This document shows, in pieces, positions 45,391 to 57,232 of a stretch of DNA of 64,000 nt. This DNA comes from Tubiluchus corallicola. Its lineage: Eukaryota > Priapulida > Priapulimorpha > Priapulimorphida > Tubiluchidae. The notes under the pieces were generated by a model, which made no database searches, was not told the DNA's origin, and saw only the letters and a program-made list of their open reading frames with translations. How positions within the stretch are numbered: the stretch's first letter is position 1; each line of letters opens with the position of its first letter. The stretch covers positions 404,001-468,000 of the forward strand of contig JAQGDQ010000109.1 of NCBI GenBank assembly GCA_030141605.1. Reading direction: 5' to 3'. The translations under genes and the position numbers were made by a program.

Positions 45391-45500
45391 TCATGATGAT
45401 GATGATGATGATGATGATGATAATGATCGTGGTGGTGTTGGTGGTGGTGGTGTTGGTGGTGTTGGTGGTGGTGGTGATGGTGTTGATGGTGGTGGTGACT
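45391..45500. repeat. (ATG)n and (GGT/GTT)n compound microsatellite
   Basis: About 9 ATG/GAT units followed by GGTGGT/GTTGGT triplets. Confidence 0.93.
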
Positions 45501-46139
45501 ATTGCGGTGAAAATCCCGATGAAAATGACGACAATGGTATTGCTGTTACCATTCGATATTTTTGCTACTGCATACTTTCCAAAAATTATGCATCAGCTGC
45601 AGTCTGCAGAACTGCGTTCAATTGGCATTAAACACATGAAATTAGCAGGATTACATGTACTACGGGTGGTACTAATCAGCCTAATCCCACTCAATCTTTG
45701 GCTTATTGGATGTAACTTCGTTTTGCTTCGTGACTTCTTGCACAGTGTTAACTGTGTATATAATTAATGCATTTGTAAACACTTCACAGAGAACAAACTT
45801 ATTCTGATGTCAGTTTGTTTGCTGATGTTACTGATAAGAGCTTATTCTGGACATTTCTAGATGAAAAGCATGCAGTTATTTCTTTCGGGCTTCTTTCCTG
45901 TAGAAGTCTGTACCACAAAACTGTTTCCGAGAAAAGTTCAACCTTACTCGATTCAAGAAATTTACGCACGATCAACAGATATACTTTCTATCAATAGCAA
46001 ATTTGATATTCCAACTCACTGTAGCCTGTTTTTCTGGAGTGGCCGGCCATTGGCCTCATTTGGGACAATTTGTATAACAAAGAAGAAGAAGTATAATGTT
46101 TCTTTGGTTGTAGTCTTACAAATTTTAAACTTATTAAGA

Positions 46140-46490
46140 GTGAAGTTAAAAATGGAAAGAAAGGACAATCCTAAAGTATGTACCAAGAAACTTTCCTCAC
46201 AAAGTGATGTTACTTAGCATCATACGCTTATCTGCTTGAAAGACTTATGCAACTAGAAAATAAAATAGCTAGTTTAAAACGGTCGCGCCACCTGGGCAAA
46301 ACGCAACTCTGGTTATTTTTTCAAACTTTAGGCAATGTTATGTAAACTTGTTTCAAACTGCTTACTGTCACAATGGGTGCCCTGGCAGTCTTGCCGCTAA
46401 TACAAGACACTTAGGCAATATGTAGGTGATACGAATTTTTTGCTTTATCTAATTAAAGGGTGCTTTAACATGAAGTTTAAATTGAACTAA
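46140..46490. repeat. Dispersed repeat copy, partner of 34020-34520
   Basis: Contains the same ordered segments as the copy at 34020-34520: CTTGAAAGACTTATGCAACT, TGGTTATTTTTTCAAACTTT, AATGTTATGTAAACTTGTTT and ATACGAATTTTTTGCTTTAT. The first segment is also in the arms of the foldback element. Confidence 0.75.
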
Positions 46491-46996
46491 AATAAACAGA
46501 AGCAAGTTTAATTCGGCACATAGAAAGAGTTATTGGAATTGTAAAAGCTGCTAAAAACAAAGATGGCCGGAGGCAATAAAACAGCAAAAAACGCAAGACG
46601 TGCTACTTAAATCATTAATAAGCTCCACATGCTTAAATTATGTGTTGCTGAAATTGAACTAATGGTATAAAATATGTAATGAATCCGAGCAGATAAAGCA
46701 GTTCGCGTCATCTTACAGCACTAAAAGACACTCAGCTCATTACATTGCGTGGTTGTATTACGCAACCAAACGTCAGCTCATGTTAATTAATCTCAGCAGG
46801 TAAAATTAGCCTGTATATTTATACTCTCGCTCAGCTTACGTGACAATGACCCATAATAACATCTCTAATGAAGAAAGTGCAATGGGATTCAATAATTATC
46901 CTTAAATACTATTAAATAGTTACTAAGTTACTGCTTATGACTACTGGAAAGCAGACGGAAATTGCAAACAACAAAATAGCAATAGCGGCAACGGCA

Positions 46997-47158
46997 GAGA
47001 TAGTCAAGCGGCAGCAGCAACAACAGTAACAACAACAGTAACATCAACAACAACAGTAACAGCAACAACAACAGTAACAACAACAGTAACAGCAACAACA
47101 ACAGTAACAACAGCAGTAACAGCAACAAAAACAATAACAACAACGACAACAGCAACAA

Positions 47159-47199
<41 letters not shown>

Positions 47200-47217
47200 G
47201 CAACAACAACAACAACA
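46997..47217. repeat. CAA/CAG/TAA trinucleotide array
   Basis: About 220 bases of in-register CAA, CAG and TAA triplets, with a higher-order pattern (ACAACAGTAAC repeated) in the left part and purer CAA on the right. It stops about 50 bases before the LINE remnant. Long leucine, valine or cysteine runs read from it are not proteins. Confidence 0.95.
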
Positions 47218-47268
47218 TAAAGCAAATACACTATGAAGCTTTTTAATGTCGTGGTAGAACAAAACTAG

Positions 47269-47847
47269 GCAAGACTGACGATATCGCTATGCCACCATAG
47301 CAGTATTTGGGCTACGAATCAGAATACACCAAGTGTAGTAGCGAAATTCTCCGACAGCAATCTTCGCCATCTGAACAAAGATTGTAATGAAGTCGAAGAT
47401 GAAGTACACATGATGCTTGTTTGCCGTAAATATGCACATAGTAGACAGAATACGTTCGCACAAATTAGTTATTTATTTCCTGATTTCCTAGATATGCCTA
47501 ATGAAGATTTTGTAATTGATTTTCTAATTGGGACCAATGATGTCGACATTTTAAACACATGTGTAACTATGTAAAATATTGGTTTACGAATAAGTCATGA
47601 ATTTAATTGATGGCTAAAGGGATGTTGCACCAATAATCTAAATTCTGCGTTTATATTATTTTATTTGCTTGGGTATTCGAAATCAACGTGTGATGTCGTC
47701 CTATGTTTGTAAATGTGTAAATAGTTTTGTTTTTATAAATGCTTTAATTGTACTTTTGTGAACGTGTGTATGTAAATGACTGTAACAATTTGTATTAATA
47801 TTTGTATATGTGTTCTGTTTCCCTATAAATGAAATGAAATGAAATAA
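47269..47847 (+). mobile_element. LINE 3' end (C-terminus of reverse-transcriptase ORF plus 3' UTR)
   Basis: An open frame ending at 47574 encodes a C-terminal segment with NEVEDEVHMMLVCRKYAHSR followed by FPDFLDMPNEDFVIDFLIG. This resembles the post-RT C-terminus of CR1/L2/Jockey-like LINE ORF2 proteins, where a Cys/His-type motif (C..C...EDE.H.L..C) precedes a helix-rich tail. One expected cysteine is missing. About 270 bases of T-rich 3' UTR follow, ending in ATGAA-type tandem repeats (47828-47847), typical of such LINEs. It is 5'-truncated; the N-terminal part of the frame may not belong to the element. Confidence 0.7.
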
Positions 47848-48716
47848 TTGCTTGAAGTGTTTGTTCACATGCGGACAGCCAAGAAGAGAAAGCAATACAT
47901 TAGCAACAAACTCACGTGTGATAATGAATGCAACAGACACGAATAAACAAAGAACTCGCCTTTTACAATTGAAAGAAATTTCAAAATAATTGTTGAAAAG
48001 TGCGAACAACGTGACACGTTTACCGTACCGCACCTTAACAAATATAAAACACACATGGGAGGCGAGCAATGTCAATAGAAACTGTTACACATCCTACTTA
48101 AAAATTTCGCAAAGAGTTAATCCTCTTTTGTCTGGCACACATAATTCCTAACTTGCACACTTATTGCATAACAAGCGGTTAGAAACTTGATAACTCCGGA
48201 ACACGGTGACCCAGTATTCGCCGCTTCAGAAGCCAAGCCTTCTAGGAACAACACGCAGGGTAGATAAAAACAGCTACTAAAGTTTCAACTTTCCAAACGC
48301 GTATTAAAGCAAGATAAAGAAACGTTCGCTAGCATAGACTGTAAACACGCACTGTAACTTTAAAATTTGAAATAATGCACGTGTGGTCGACGAATGAAAT
48401 TGGGGAAAGGCATGGTAAGTTGGTAATCTTTAAGGATTAAGATGCATAACTGCTCGACTACTTACTTGGGTATATAAGCCTATTACAGGTCGAGATGTAA
48501 TACATAAATACATATAAGCTATAATCACGGCTAGCTAATATCATAATCCTACTGGTGTATGTAAGACTTCACAGCAGCTATCTATGTAATGACCTTCAGG
48601 TTTATCATATAAGCATCAAGGCACGCTGTTGTCCATAATAAATAAAACTATGTGTGTTTCATTACATATACAAATGTTTTTGCACCTGCGGATTCAGAAT
48701 CTAAGGATTCAGAATG

Positions 48717-49042
48717 CCTACGTGCTGATTGAGAGTCTAAGGAGTGCTTGCTTGGAAAAGTTGAGCGGTTTTTAATGAAAAATATAAGATAGCTGCCAAA
48801 AACACAAATTATTGTTTCGTTTTTTTTTGTACAACAGCTTAATATTATAGAACCAATTAAGCTTGTTTTGAGAAAAGAACAAACTATAAGTGTACACAGA
48901 TCTTTGTTTGTGGTATATCTAGATGAATAATAGCTGAAATATGATATCTAAGATTTCCAACAAAGGTAGCCATCTTGGAGTTTTGCATCTTGGAGTCAAC
49001 TTTTCCAAGCAAGCACTCCTTAGACTCTGAATCAGCACGTAT
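48717..49042. repeat. Inverted repeat with about 47-bp arms
   Basis: Arms 48717-48764 and 48996-49042 are nearly exact reverse complements (core GTCTAAGGAGTGCTTGCTTG). They are separated by about 230 bases. Each arm is bordered by a small direct repeat: GGATTCAGAAT twice on the left, CATCTTGGAGT twice on the right. Confidence 0.85.
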
Positions 49043-49049
49043 GCAAAAA

Positions 49050-52000
49050 ACATTCTATATTTAAAAAACAATGTGGCCCTATGATACCTATCATTAGCCC
49101 TAGCTCGAACCAATAAAAATCAATACTAAAAGGAAGAAAGTCTGTACTAAAAACGGTGATATTAATTTCACTTTTCGCCGCTTCAGAAAAAGATAATAGT
49201 GCTTCTCTTAACTCTATCATTAGAATCTATCATACATCACATTATGTTATAAATGCAATACGTAAATTGTTTTAATACAAATCAGTTGAAACAAGATATA
49301 TGGCCAGTCCTACGAGGAGCTACAATAAAAGAGCGAAGAGAAATTCCGTGAGAAATATAACTAATACAACTGAATTAATGAATTCGCAAATGACAGAAGA
49401 TATCAGCATGATGATGTTCTTCTTGAATCGTGTAAGGTTGTAGTTTTCAGGAAAGCAGTATTCTGCTATAATATTACATGTTTTTACTACTAATAAATAC
49501 AATAAAATTGGCATTATATTGCAGTATTTTATAGTAACACTGGCAAACAAAATTATTCACAAGCATCCGTTGTAAAAAGTCTTAAATCAAGCAGCAGAAG
49601 CTATACAACGAAAATGAAAACACAAATTGTCCAAGTGATACTAGCAATAGGCAATAGTGCGACCGGTTAAACAGAAAAATAATCGAATACTCGCCGAGAA
49701 GTAATGTAGATGTCTAATACTGAAAAAAATCTCTCCATAAAATAATGTTGTAACAAAGTGTTATATACATACAAACGTTGTGTGCAACAGCCTATTCCAC
49801 AAAAACTTTATTGCATGTCTTATTCCGCTGGTGACAATAATATCATTGAGGCTACGGATAATGGAAATCAAACTTAAATTGCCAAGAGACATTTCGCTTT
49901 CTTAAATTATGGCTTCTCAAAACAGCTACAATAAAATTAACTTGCAGTATTTTTCGTCAATAATTCACAAGTCCTTGGCTAACAGAAAAGGTTAAATTGT
50001 GCTTGCTGTAATTTATGCGTCATTTTACATATGAATGTTAAAACTGATTGAACAAAAAACTTTATGTGCACAGAGCACATGAAGATGCGGAATAGATAAT
50101 GCTATTAAAGTATTATCAGTATGGCAGCAACCTAATTATCAGCAAAATGGGGCAGCCATAAGAGCATCTAAGTAACAATAGGCTTCACAGTTCTGTTCCA
50201 AGAGGCGCAATGCCACAGGCCTATTTAATAGCAATGTAAAAAATTGGAGATAAACATTGCAACAATGTTAGGTTATTGATATGCAGTCACATCTAAACTT
50301 TGTGCCACCTCCTAAAGCGCGTGCAGCATGTTTTTATTAATAAATAAAACGTTGATGTTCATATAAAAGTATAATAAAACAAGAATTAAAAAATTTAGCA
50401 TTATAAATCTTTATTAGACATCATAAATATTTTAGCCTAAAGCCACCCACTCAACCAGCCACGTAAAGCCCTTCTTTATCACATGTATGTCATTGTCATT
50501 TGTACAACATGGCCTTATGGCTGTTTGTGTACATCATAGCTTCTAAAATATAAGCAACTAATACTGATAGTAAAAAAATAAAAACTTTGCAAATACAAGA
50601 TTACAGCTTAAGCTACGTTTAAATTGTATTCACAAACACGTTCCACATGTTCCACTTTCAAAACAACTAAAATTAAACAAACGAGCATGGGAAAGTCAAG
50701 TATAATTGTATAAAATGTGACACACAGCTTGAGAATGACAACGTTTGAGAAAGCTTTGCTTGTGTATGACAACGTTTGTATATTCCAGTACTTTGACTAG
50801 CAATTCGTAAAATATATTTATTTATTTACTGCCAACAAATTTGACTGAAACGATATGCCATGCAAGCATATCGGCGGCATTTCAAGACATTTTAGCCGTT
50901 AGCTTTTACCCTTATTAGGCGCTTACTTTTAACAAAACAGTTTAATAACGCTCTGATACTTTCAGAGATCACTTAAAGCAACAAGACAAGACTGATTTCA
51001 GCAAAATGCGTTTTGGCTACATGCGCACGGAACCTTAGTTTCTCTCTTAAATTTCACTCTCACTGTTCACTTCTAAGCAGCTTCTTTACTATCATGCAAC
51101 AGTGATTCATTATACGCTTGCAAAATTGGCAATAAACTAGCTAATCTAGCAAATTGAGATCTCCATATTACCCGCGTAGCTGTTGTCAAGTTTCGAATAA
51201 TAATTAAGATATTCATAATATACAATTGCACATTTTGTAAAACTATATAAATTGCATATAATTGAACAAAATTAGCAAAAAAATAACAATATTTTCTGTA
51301 CACTGTGCACACGCACACATACATGGCGTCAAAGGCGCTGATGAAGGCAACATTTTTGCTCAAAATGAAAATAATATTGAGTATAAGATTACAATAATAT
51401 AAAATAATTAAAATAATACTAAAATAAATTAATTTTAGTAAAATTTGAAAACGCTGTTATTATTTAAATTGTCAATAGTGACTATTCTTTGAGCTAGCAG
51501 ATTTAAATCTCGAAATTAAAGAATGTTCATTAAGTTGTCAAACGCTATGCTTAATACACTCATTATTATAAATGCTGGGTCACGGCGGCCTTGATGGCAA
51601 TCTAATCATAGACGGGTCATGTATGAAGAATGTTGTAAAACCATAAAAGTTTACGAAGTCGTGCATCAAAGAAAATGTGCTTTAAAAGCATCACGAAGTC
51701 TGACGAAGCCACAGGACCAATGGCACTAACTAAAAGATCACCATTGCTTCATAATGCACTGAAGGGTATGCATTTTTTAATCTGATTGGCCCTTACCAGT
51801 TGCCTCTATTGCCTCTACGCTCAACAGTTTGCAGAACTGAACTACGAGAGTTCCTGAATTCATGAAGAAAATGCCGATTACAGGTGTAACATGTTTAAAG
51901 TAATGAATGCTAGAGTTGTGTGTTTTATATATAGCCCGCCTTTTGAATCAACACTTTCTATTATTCCGTTTTGCCATACCAAGAAATCCGGTTTTGACGC

Positions 52001-53400
52001 TATACGAACGCCCAAAAATTTGTCATTATAATTTCTTTTTTCAATTTTTGCTTTTCAAAACATTTTGCCCCACCTACACTGCACATCCATGCGAAATCTT
52101 AATGTAATTTCAAAAGTTCTTTTTGTCCTAAAATAAATGGGTTAGTCTTCGTACCGTCGTTATTAGGTCTATTCTTAGCTAATTTGCTTCCTTGTATAAT
52201 TGATATACATATTAAAATTACATATTCGTAAGGCCGCTATAAACAAAGCAAAATTTAAACTGAACTACAGTATTATCAGCTTGTGATTGTGCAAAACAAT
52301 TTATCATCCCAACTGATTGGAATTTGTCCGTGTAAGAAACTCTATCCAACCCCCATCTTAGTTAATCATCGTACCTCCTACTTAAGAACTATCAAATAAA
52401 GTCATATTAAGCGCTAGGGCCAGGCATATAGACGACGATACGTGTGCCATTCGTGCTCAGTGTTTGAAAATGTTTTCTAGAAATGAACAATAATTTCTCC
52501 CATGGTCAGTGTCCAACACATTTTTAATTTCACTTTAAGAATTTTTTGGGTCATAACTATAGTCATGCAGATTCACACGTTCGTAGCCTAATTTCACACG
52601 GTCAATAAATTATTCCATTAAACTATGATAGTAAAATTTCCATTAATATCAGGTTTCGAATGCTCTTCAACTATGGACGTTAGAGCTTAAGTAATTTAAT
52701 TTAGAACTTAAAGTTCGTATCACACTCAAAATTAACCAGCCCTTGCAACCCCTGTATTTAAGTTCCTTTTGAGTATTGGTCATGTTCCACAAGTTCAAGC
52801 GAAAAACAGATATATGGGCTTTCGCTATTAGTAATTGGAATTTTACGAAGTAGCACACTGTATTACTGCAAGCAATATTAGTGTAAATTCTATTAGCCAA
52901 CGGGGGGAACTGCAATTAGAAGTGAAGTGGAAGTTCACATTCGGGCTTCGAGGCGAAACTAACCGAAACTCGCACTGAGCTTAACGAAAAAGATAAAAGG
53001 CAAAACAATTTTTCGCAGCTTTATGTACAACAAAGTTAACCTTTCCAATTGTTTAGTCTTTGGATCTGCAAACAAAAAGTCTACAAACGTTGCAAGTACA
53101 ACTGATCAAAGTTCCTGTTCTTGTTGCGGACATTTCTGAATTTAGAGACACTCTTTTAAATTGCCACACTCTCTGAGAAATTCTATAATGTTTCTGAAAT
53201 GAAATTCTTTAAGTGGAGTCATTTGGTATGGAGCCTGCAACGTGTGCTGCCATCTGCAGCACTTATAATTTTCCAGTGTATAAGGACGGTTCGACTCGAT
53301 GACCTTTGAATATTTCACTATTCCTTTTCCATATTTCTTTACGCTGTGCAGTAATTGAAAATGAAAGGCTTGTGAAATAAATCGCAGAGAGCAACCAATG
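49050..53400. other. No supported feature
   Basis: AT-rich sequence with no tandem array, tRNA or coding exon that I can support. Confidence 0.5.
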
Positions 53401-53406
53401 TAAAAA
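53400..53406 (-). terminator. Pol III T-run terminator of tRNA-Glu
   Basis: Five consecutive Ts on the minus strand (plus-strand AAAAA at 53402-53406), directly downstream of the mature 3' end. Confidence 0.8.
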
Positions 53407-53407
53407 G

Positions 53408-53479
53408 TTCCCACACCGGGAATTGAACCCGGGCCGCCTGGGTGAAAACCAGGAATCCTAACCACTAGACCATATGGGA
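53408..53479 (-). tRNA. tRNA-Glu (anticodon TTC)
   Basis: A complete 72-base cloverleaf: acceptor TCCCATA pairing with TGTGGGA (one T-G pair); A-box TGGTCTAGTGG; anticodon loop with TTC in the stem CCTGG/CCAGG; B-box GGTTCAATTCC in the T-arm; discriminator A; no encoded CCA. It decodes GAA. A run of five Ts, a Pol III terminator, lies three bases after the 3' end on the minus strand. There is no intron. Sequence integrity suggests a functional gene rather than a SINE head. Confidence 0.97.
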
Positions 53480-53968
53480 CTACCGAGGAAGCAAGGCTAT
53501 CCTTTCCCTCTTGATCGAGTACAGCCTGGTTGCATGGCTCACTTTCACACGATCAGACAGCTGAAGCCTGGTTCGACTTGTATAATGTGTCTACTATTCA
53601 AAAGATTAAACATTCTGCTAATAGTTAAAAGCAAACGCCCTAGGTGGGCGATATTAGCTCAGTTCCTCTTAGACTCCCAAAAACATGTCAGAAGAAGCCA
53701 TGTTAACGTCCAGCACTGCACTGGCAATTCCTGGATAGTGCAGGAATTTATTACCATTAGCTACAGTGGATCCAATTTGGAGGAGGTCGATAAACAGGTC
53801 AATCAAAGTAAGCTGTGGTGCATACAACTGAGTTGTATGAACCACCAGATCAATAAAAAACATAGCTTCTGCTGTGTAAATTAAGTAATCAGACACGGTC
53901 CATTACTAAGTGAGCTTTTGTGGGTGAAAATCTGGTAATCCTTTTAATTGTTATAATCTTAATGTCAA

Positions 53969-54075
53969 GATTATTATTAATGATGTTACAAACCCAAAAA
54001 TAACTAAATTTTAATACAGAAAATGTGCAGCTCGGATTTGAACCAGGGACCAGTCTTTAGGGGCACTCTTTAGTG
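53969..54075 (-). mobile_element. tRNA-derived SINE, copy 1
   Basis: The minus strand has a B-box GGTTCAAATCC (54034-54044), a body with TATTAAAATTTAGTTATTTT, and the tail GTAACATCATTAATAATAAT. The same body and tail occur in the two copies that follow on the plus strand. The 5' head is truncated or altered. Confidence 0.7.
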
Positions 54076-54084
54076 GACTTTAGG

Positions 54085-54215
54085 GGGATTTAGGCGTCTA
54101 TAATGCAAGCAGGTCCTGGTTCAAGTTTTTCACATTTCCTGTCTTTCAAGTTTGGTGTTAAATTTTAATCAATTGTTGTTAGTTACATCAATAATAATAA
54201 TAAAAATAAAAAATA
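54085..54215 (+). mobile_element. tRNA-derived SINE, copy 2
   Basis: The head fragment AGGCGTCTATAATGCAAG and B-box region CTGGTTCAAG are followed by CTTTCAAGTTTGGTGTTAAA, GTTACATCA and an ATAATA tail. It is head-to-head with copy 1. Confidence 0.72.
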
Positions 54216-54316
54216 ACCTAACTGGTTGGAGTCGCCCTAATGTGAATGATCTAACACCAGAATTGTTGAACCAGCTACAACTGATGAACATTGGACTGCC
54301 TAGACCACTGGGAAAT

Positions 54317-54475
54317 GCGGTGGCCTAGTGGCTAAGGCGTCTGGAATGCAAGTAGATGGTCGCTTGTTCAAATCTAGTGAAATTTAGACGCACACCAAAT
54401 GAAATACATTTCATGCCTTTCAAGTTTGATATTAAAATGTAATTAGCTTTGGATTTGCAACATCACTGATATTCC
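54317..54475 (+). mobile_element. tRNA-derived SINE, copy 3 (best head)
   Basis: The head GTGGCCTAGTGGCTAAGGCG is a good A-box/D-arm of Leu/Ser type. A weaker B-box follows (TTGTTCAAATCTAG), then CCTTTCAAGTTTGATATTAA and TTGCAACATCA. Together with copies 1 and 2 it defines one SINE family with a conserved CTTTCAAGTTTG body and [A/C]ACATCA tail. Confidence 0.75.
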
Positions 54476-55023
54476 TGTGCTTGTGTCGTTTTGCCGCTCG
54501 TCCATCCGTCCATTTATTCATCTGCCTAAGCAACACTAATCTTTGAAATCATAAAGCTGTAGCTAATTCTATAGCATACACGTTTTTATAATACTCGCGA
54601 TCAGAAAATGTGCCTTGTCTTGCCTTTAGCTAGATAATGATTCTAAGATTTTAATATTGCTAAGTCATATTACTACATAGTAACGCAGCGCCGCTAGCAT
54701 AAACAGATGCTAGCTTTCCAGTTTTGAATATCCAGAATGTTGCTAGAAGTTCAGTAGCTACAGCTGCTCCGCGTTTCGTTAAGAAAAAAATCCTCTACAA
54801 CAGGTCCGAAAATATTTCCATGATGCAAATCGCAAATGCCACAGCATAAAAACTTCTTGGATTTTCACTTTCACTATATTGGTTTATGTATAAGGGGTAG
54901 CTGCTAGGTAAACATTATGGTCTTTCGCCACCTCGTCTCAATACAATTATAATGAATAATGAATTGAATTACATATATATAATGTAATTATGATGTGCCC
55001 GTCTTCTTGATCAATCTTTATTC

Positions 55024-55046
55024 TTGCTGCTGCTGTTGTTGTTGTT

Positions 55047-55112
<66 letters not shown>

Positions 55113-55135
55113 ACTCACTCTCACTCTCACTCTCT
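55024..55135. repeat. (CTG/TTG)n then (CT)n microsatellite
   Basis: A short CTG/GTT run leads into about 28 CT units, then CACT variants. Confidence 0.95.
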
Positions 55136-56779
55136 CGAACAATTATTTACACACAACAAAGGAATATAATATAATGCTATCATTATTTACTTTAAATATA
55201 AAAAACGACCGCCTCAGTTAAAGCACGATCCTTAGCACCTTTCTTCGTGCTAGACATTTTACATTTGAAATAATTCTGGGCAGCTTTTCGCAACATTTAT
55301 AATGACAGGTACGGTCTACTTGCAGTGAATGAAATGTTTGCTTGGGATTCAGAGAAGCCTGGGCGTCCCAGTTACAAGAAAGCAGATCAAGTTATCATCT
55401 CAGTTACACTGATTCGTAGAGATAAAATGTCGTTAGCAAACTTTAACTTTAAAGGTTTGCTACAACAGCTGCTGTCGATTAAACGAAATCGTTGCACAAT
55501 TCCAACCACTCTTGAAATGTTCTAAATTGATATGGGGAAACATCTATGTACAATCGGAGGCCCAGTCTCTAGAATTGAAAATGATGTGGTGATTCCAATG
55601 GAAATTTATTCATGAAAAAGTTCTAATGTATTAAAATCGGGTTGTATTTTCACAGGACTGCACTGGATTGAGATTACAATAGGAAAAAACGCGCAAAAAT
55701 TTTAGTGGCAGAACCAAGAAAAAATTCTTCGTGATTAGTTCACCATTTTAGAACCCTATAAACGGACACATTCGTTTCACAATTCCATTTCATACATGAT
55801 GATACACGAGATTTTCACAGGTTATTGGCTGTTATTGCCAGGGATGGGGCTTATAAAAGTTTGCGAATGCATTTGTGGCTGCGAAGCATAACAAAAATAC
55901 AACATGCAGAAGCTGTGCAATAACTGCAAATTGTTTTGTGTCATAAAACAAATGTCAAATGTATATACATAGCTACTGTGTAGCTACGTAACACACCATT
56001 CTACGAGTAATTCTACTATTACTTGTTCTGTTGGTTATAAAACAATTTGCACTGCTCTATATGCAGGGCACTTTATTTATGACTTTAGTCATAAATTGCA
56101 TAAATAGCTTATTTAATACTAATTTCAGATTTTATTTATGACTATTTATGACGTGTCAAATTTTGACCAAAAATGCCATCCTGAGCTAAAAGAAATACAT
56201 ATTTTTAATCAGAATCTTGTATTTTGCCTTTCTTCGTTCTTCATTACATTAAAATGTAATAAAAATGTCTACTTTCATCATTCCAAGGCCTGAAGTTTCT
56301 CGTATTGTTTTGCATGCAGGCATCCCTCCAGACTGAAATCCGTGATCGTGTTTATAATAATTATAGTATCGGTTTTAATTTGTTTAGGATGACCTATAAA
56401 ATTACTGCTCATAAAAATCAATCTATTAATTAATTCGTACAGTCACAATTCGTAGCCACAATTAGTACAAGTAAATAATGTATTTTTTTAAATATCGATT
56501 TTAAATTTAATGTTGGAAAATACTATTGGCTATTACATCTTTCTAGGGAACCGTCACGTATGTTTTCTAATTAAAATTACATTAAGCAAAATAACTAAAC
56601 AAGAAAAACAGTTAAATTTTAATGACAATGAAGCAACAAATTCTCCCAAAGATAAAATATGCTCAAATTCTAGCAGACGGCATTATTCTTATTTCTTGAG
56701 GATGAGGCAGTAAGGCACGGGAAACGCTTGCGGCAAACTCGAGCTAAAACCTACACCCAAGCCATTGACTTACGCCGCT

Positions 56780-56875
56780 TAGGGGTAAGCATCGAAGTTC
56801 GGTTCGATTCGAATTCGAAAGTCACAAATTCGGTTCGATTCGAATTCGCTTTCTGGTAGAGAATGCTCACCCCTA
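56780..56875. mobile_element. 96-bp hAT-type MITE nested in the larger element
   Basis: The ends TAGGGGTAAGC and (reverse complement) TAGGGGTGAGC differ at one base. The flanks are ACGCCGCT at 56772-56779 and 56876-56883, a perfect 8-bp duplication. The interior is two direct copies of TTCGGTTCGATTCGAATTCG about 31 bases apart. Confidence 0.92.
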
Positions 56876-57209
56876 ACGCCGCTAGGATGAGAAAGGCACT
56901 GAAATGAACGTGCAAAGAAAAGAATTAGAAGTGTAGATTTCTGTTATTGTGCAGAGCGTAGGTTTGAGGCGGCAGAACTTTAGGACATTAAAATAGGTAA
57001 GCTGTCTTTAATTCAAATTTTCGATGGAACGACAACGATTCTGTCGGTGCCTATTTATTTTTTCGCGGTAACGCGCTCATTTACTTTTTATTATTTAGGT
57101 TGCTTCTAGACGAGTTAATGACAGATAAACGCATCAGTTAGACAGTCTCAGTTACTGTGTTAGTCCACCAAACAGTCACGCGCAAGCTTCTTATGGACTG
57201 CCTGTGTGT

Positions 57210-57232
57210 GTGGGAGAGAGAGAGAGAGAGAG
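57210..57232. repeat. (GA)n microsatellite
   Basis: About 10 GA units inside the larger hAT-type element. Confidence 0.9.

Noticed and set aside
46928-47262. Poly-Leu, Val or Cys frames on the minus strand
   Set aside because: Artefacts of the CAA/CAG array.
53474-53884. 136-codon plus-strand frame beginning inside the tRNA-Glu gene
   Set aside because: It overlaps the tRNA, has no recognisable domain and no splice or promoter context.
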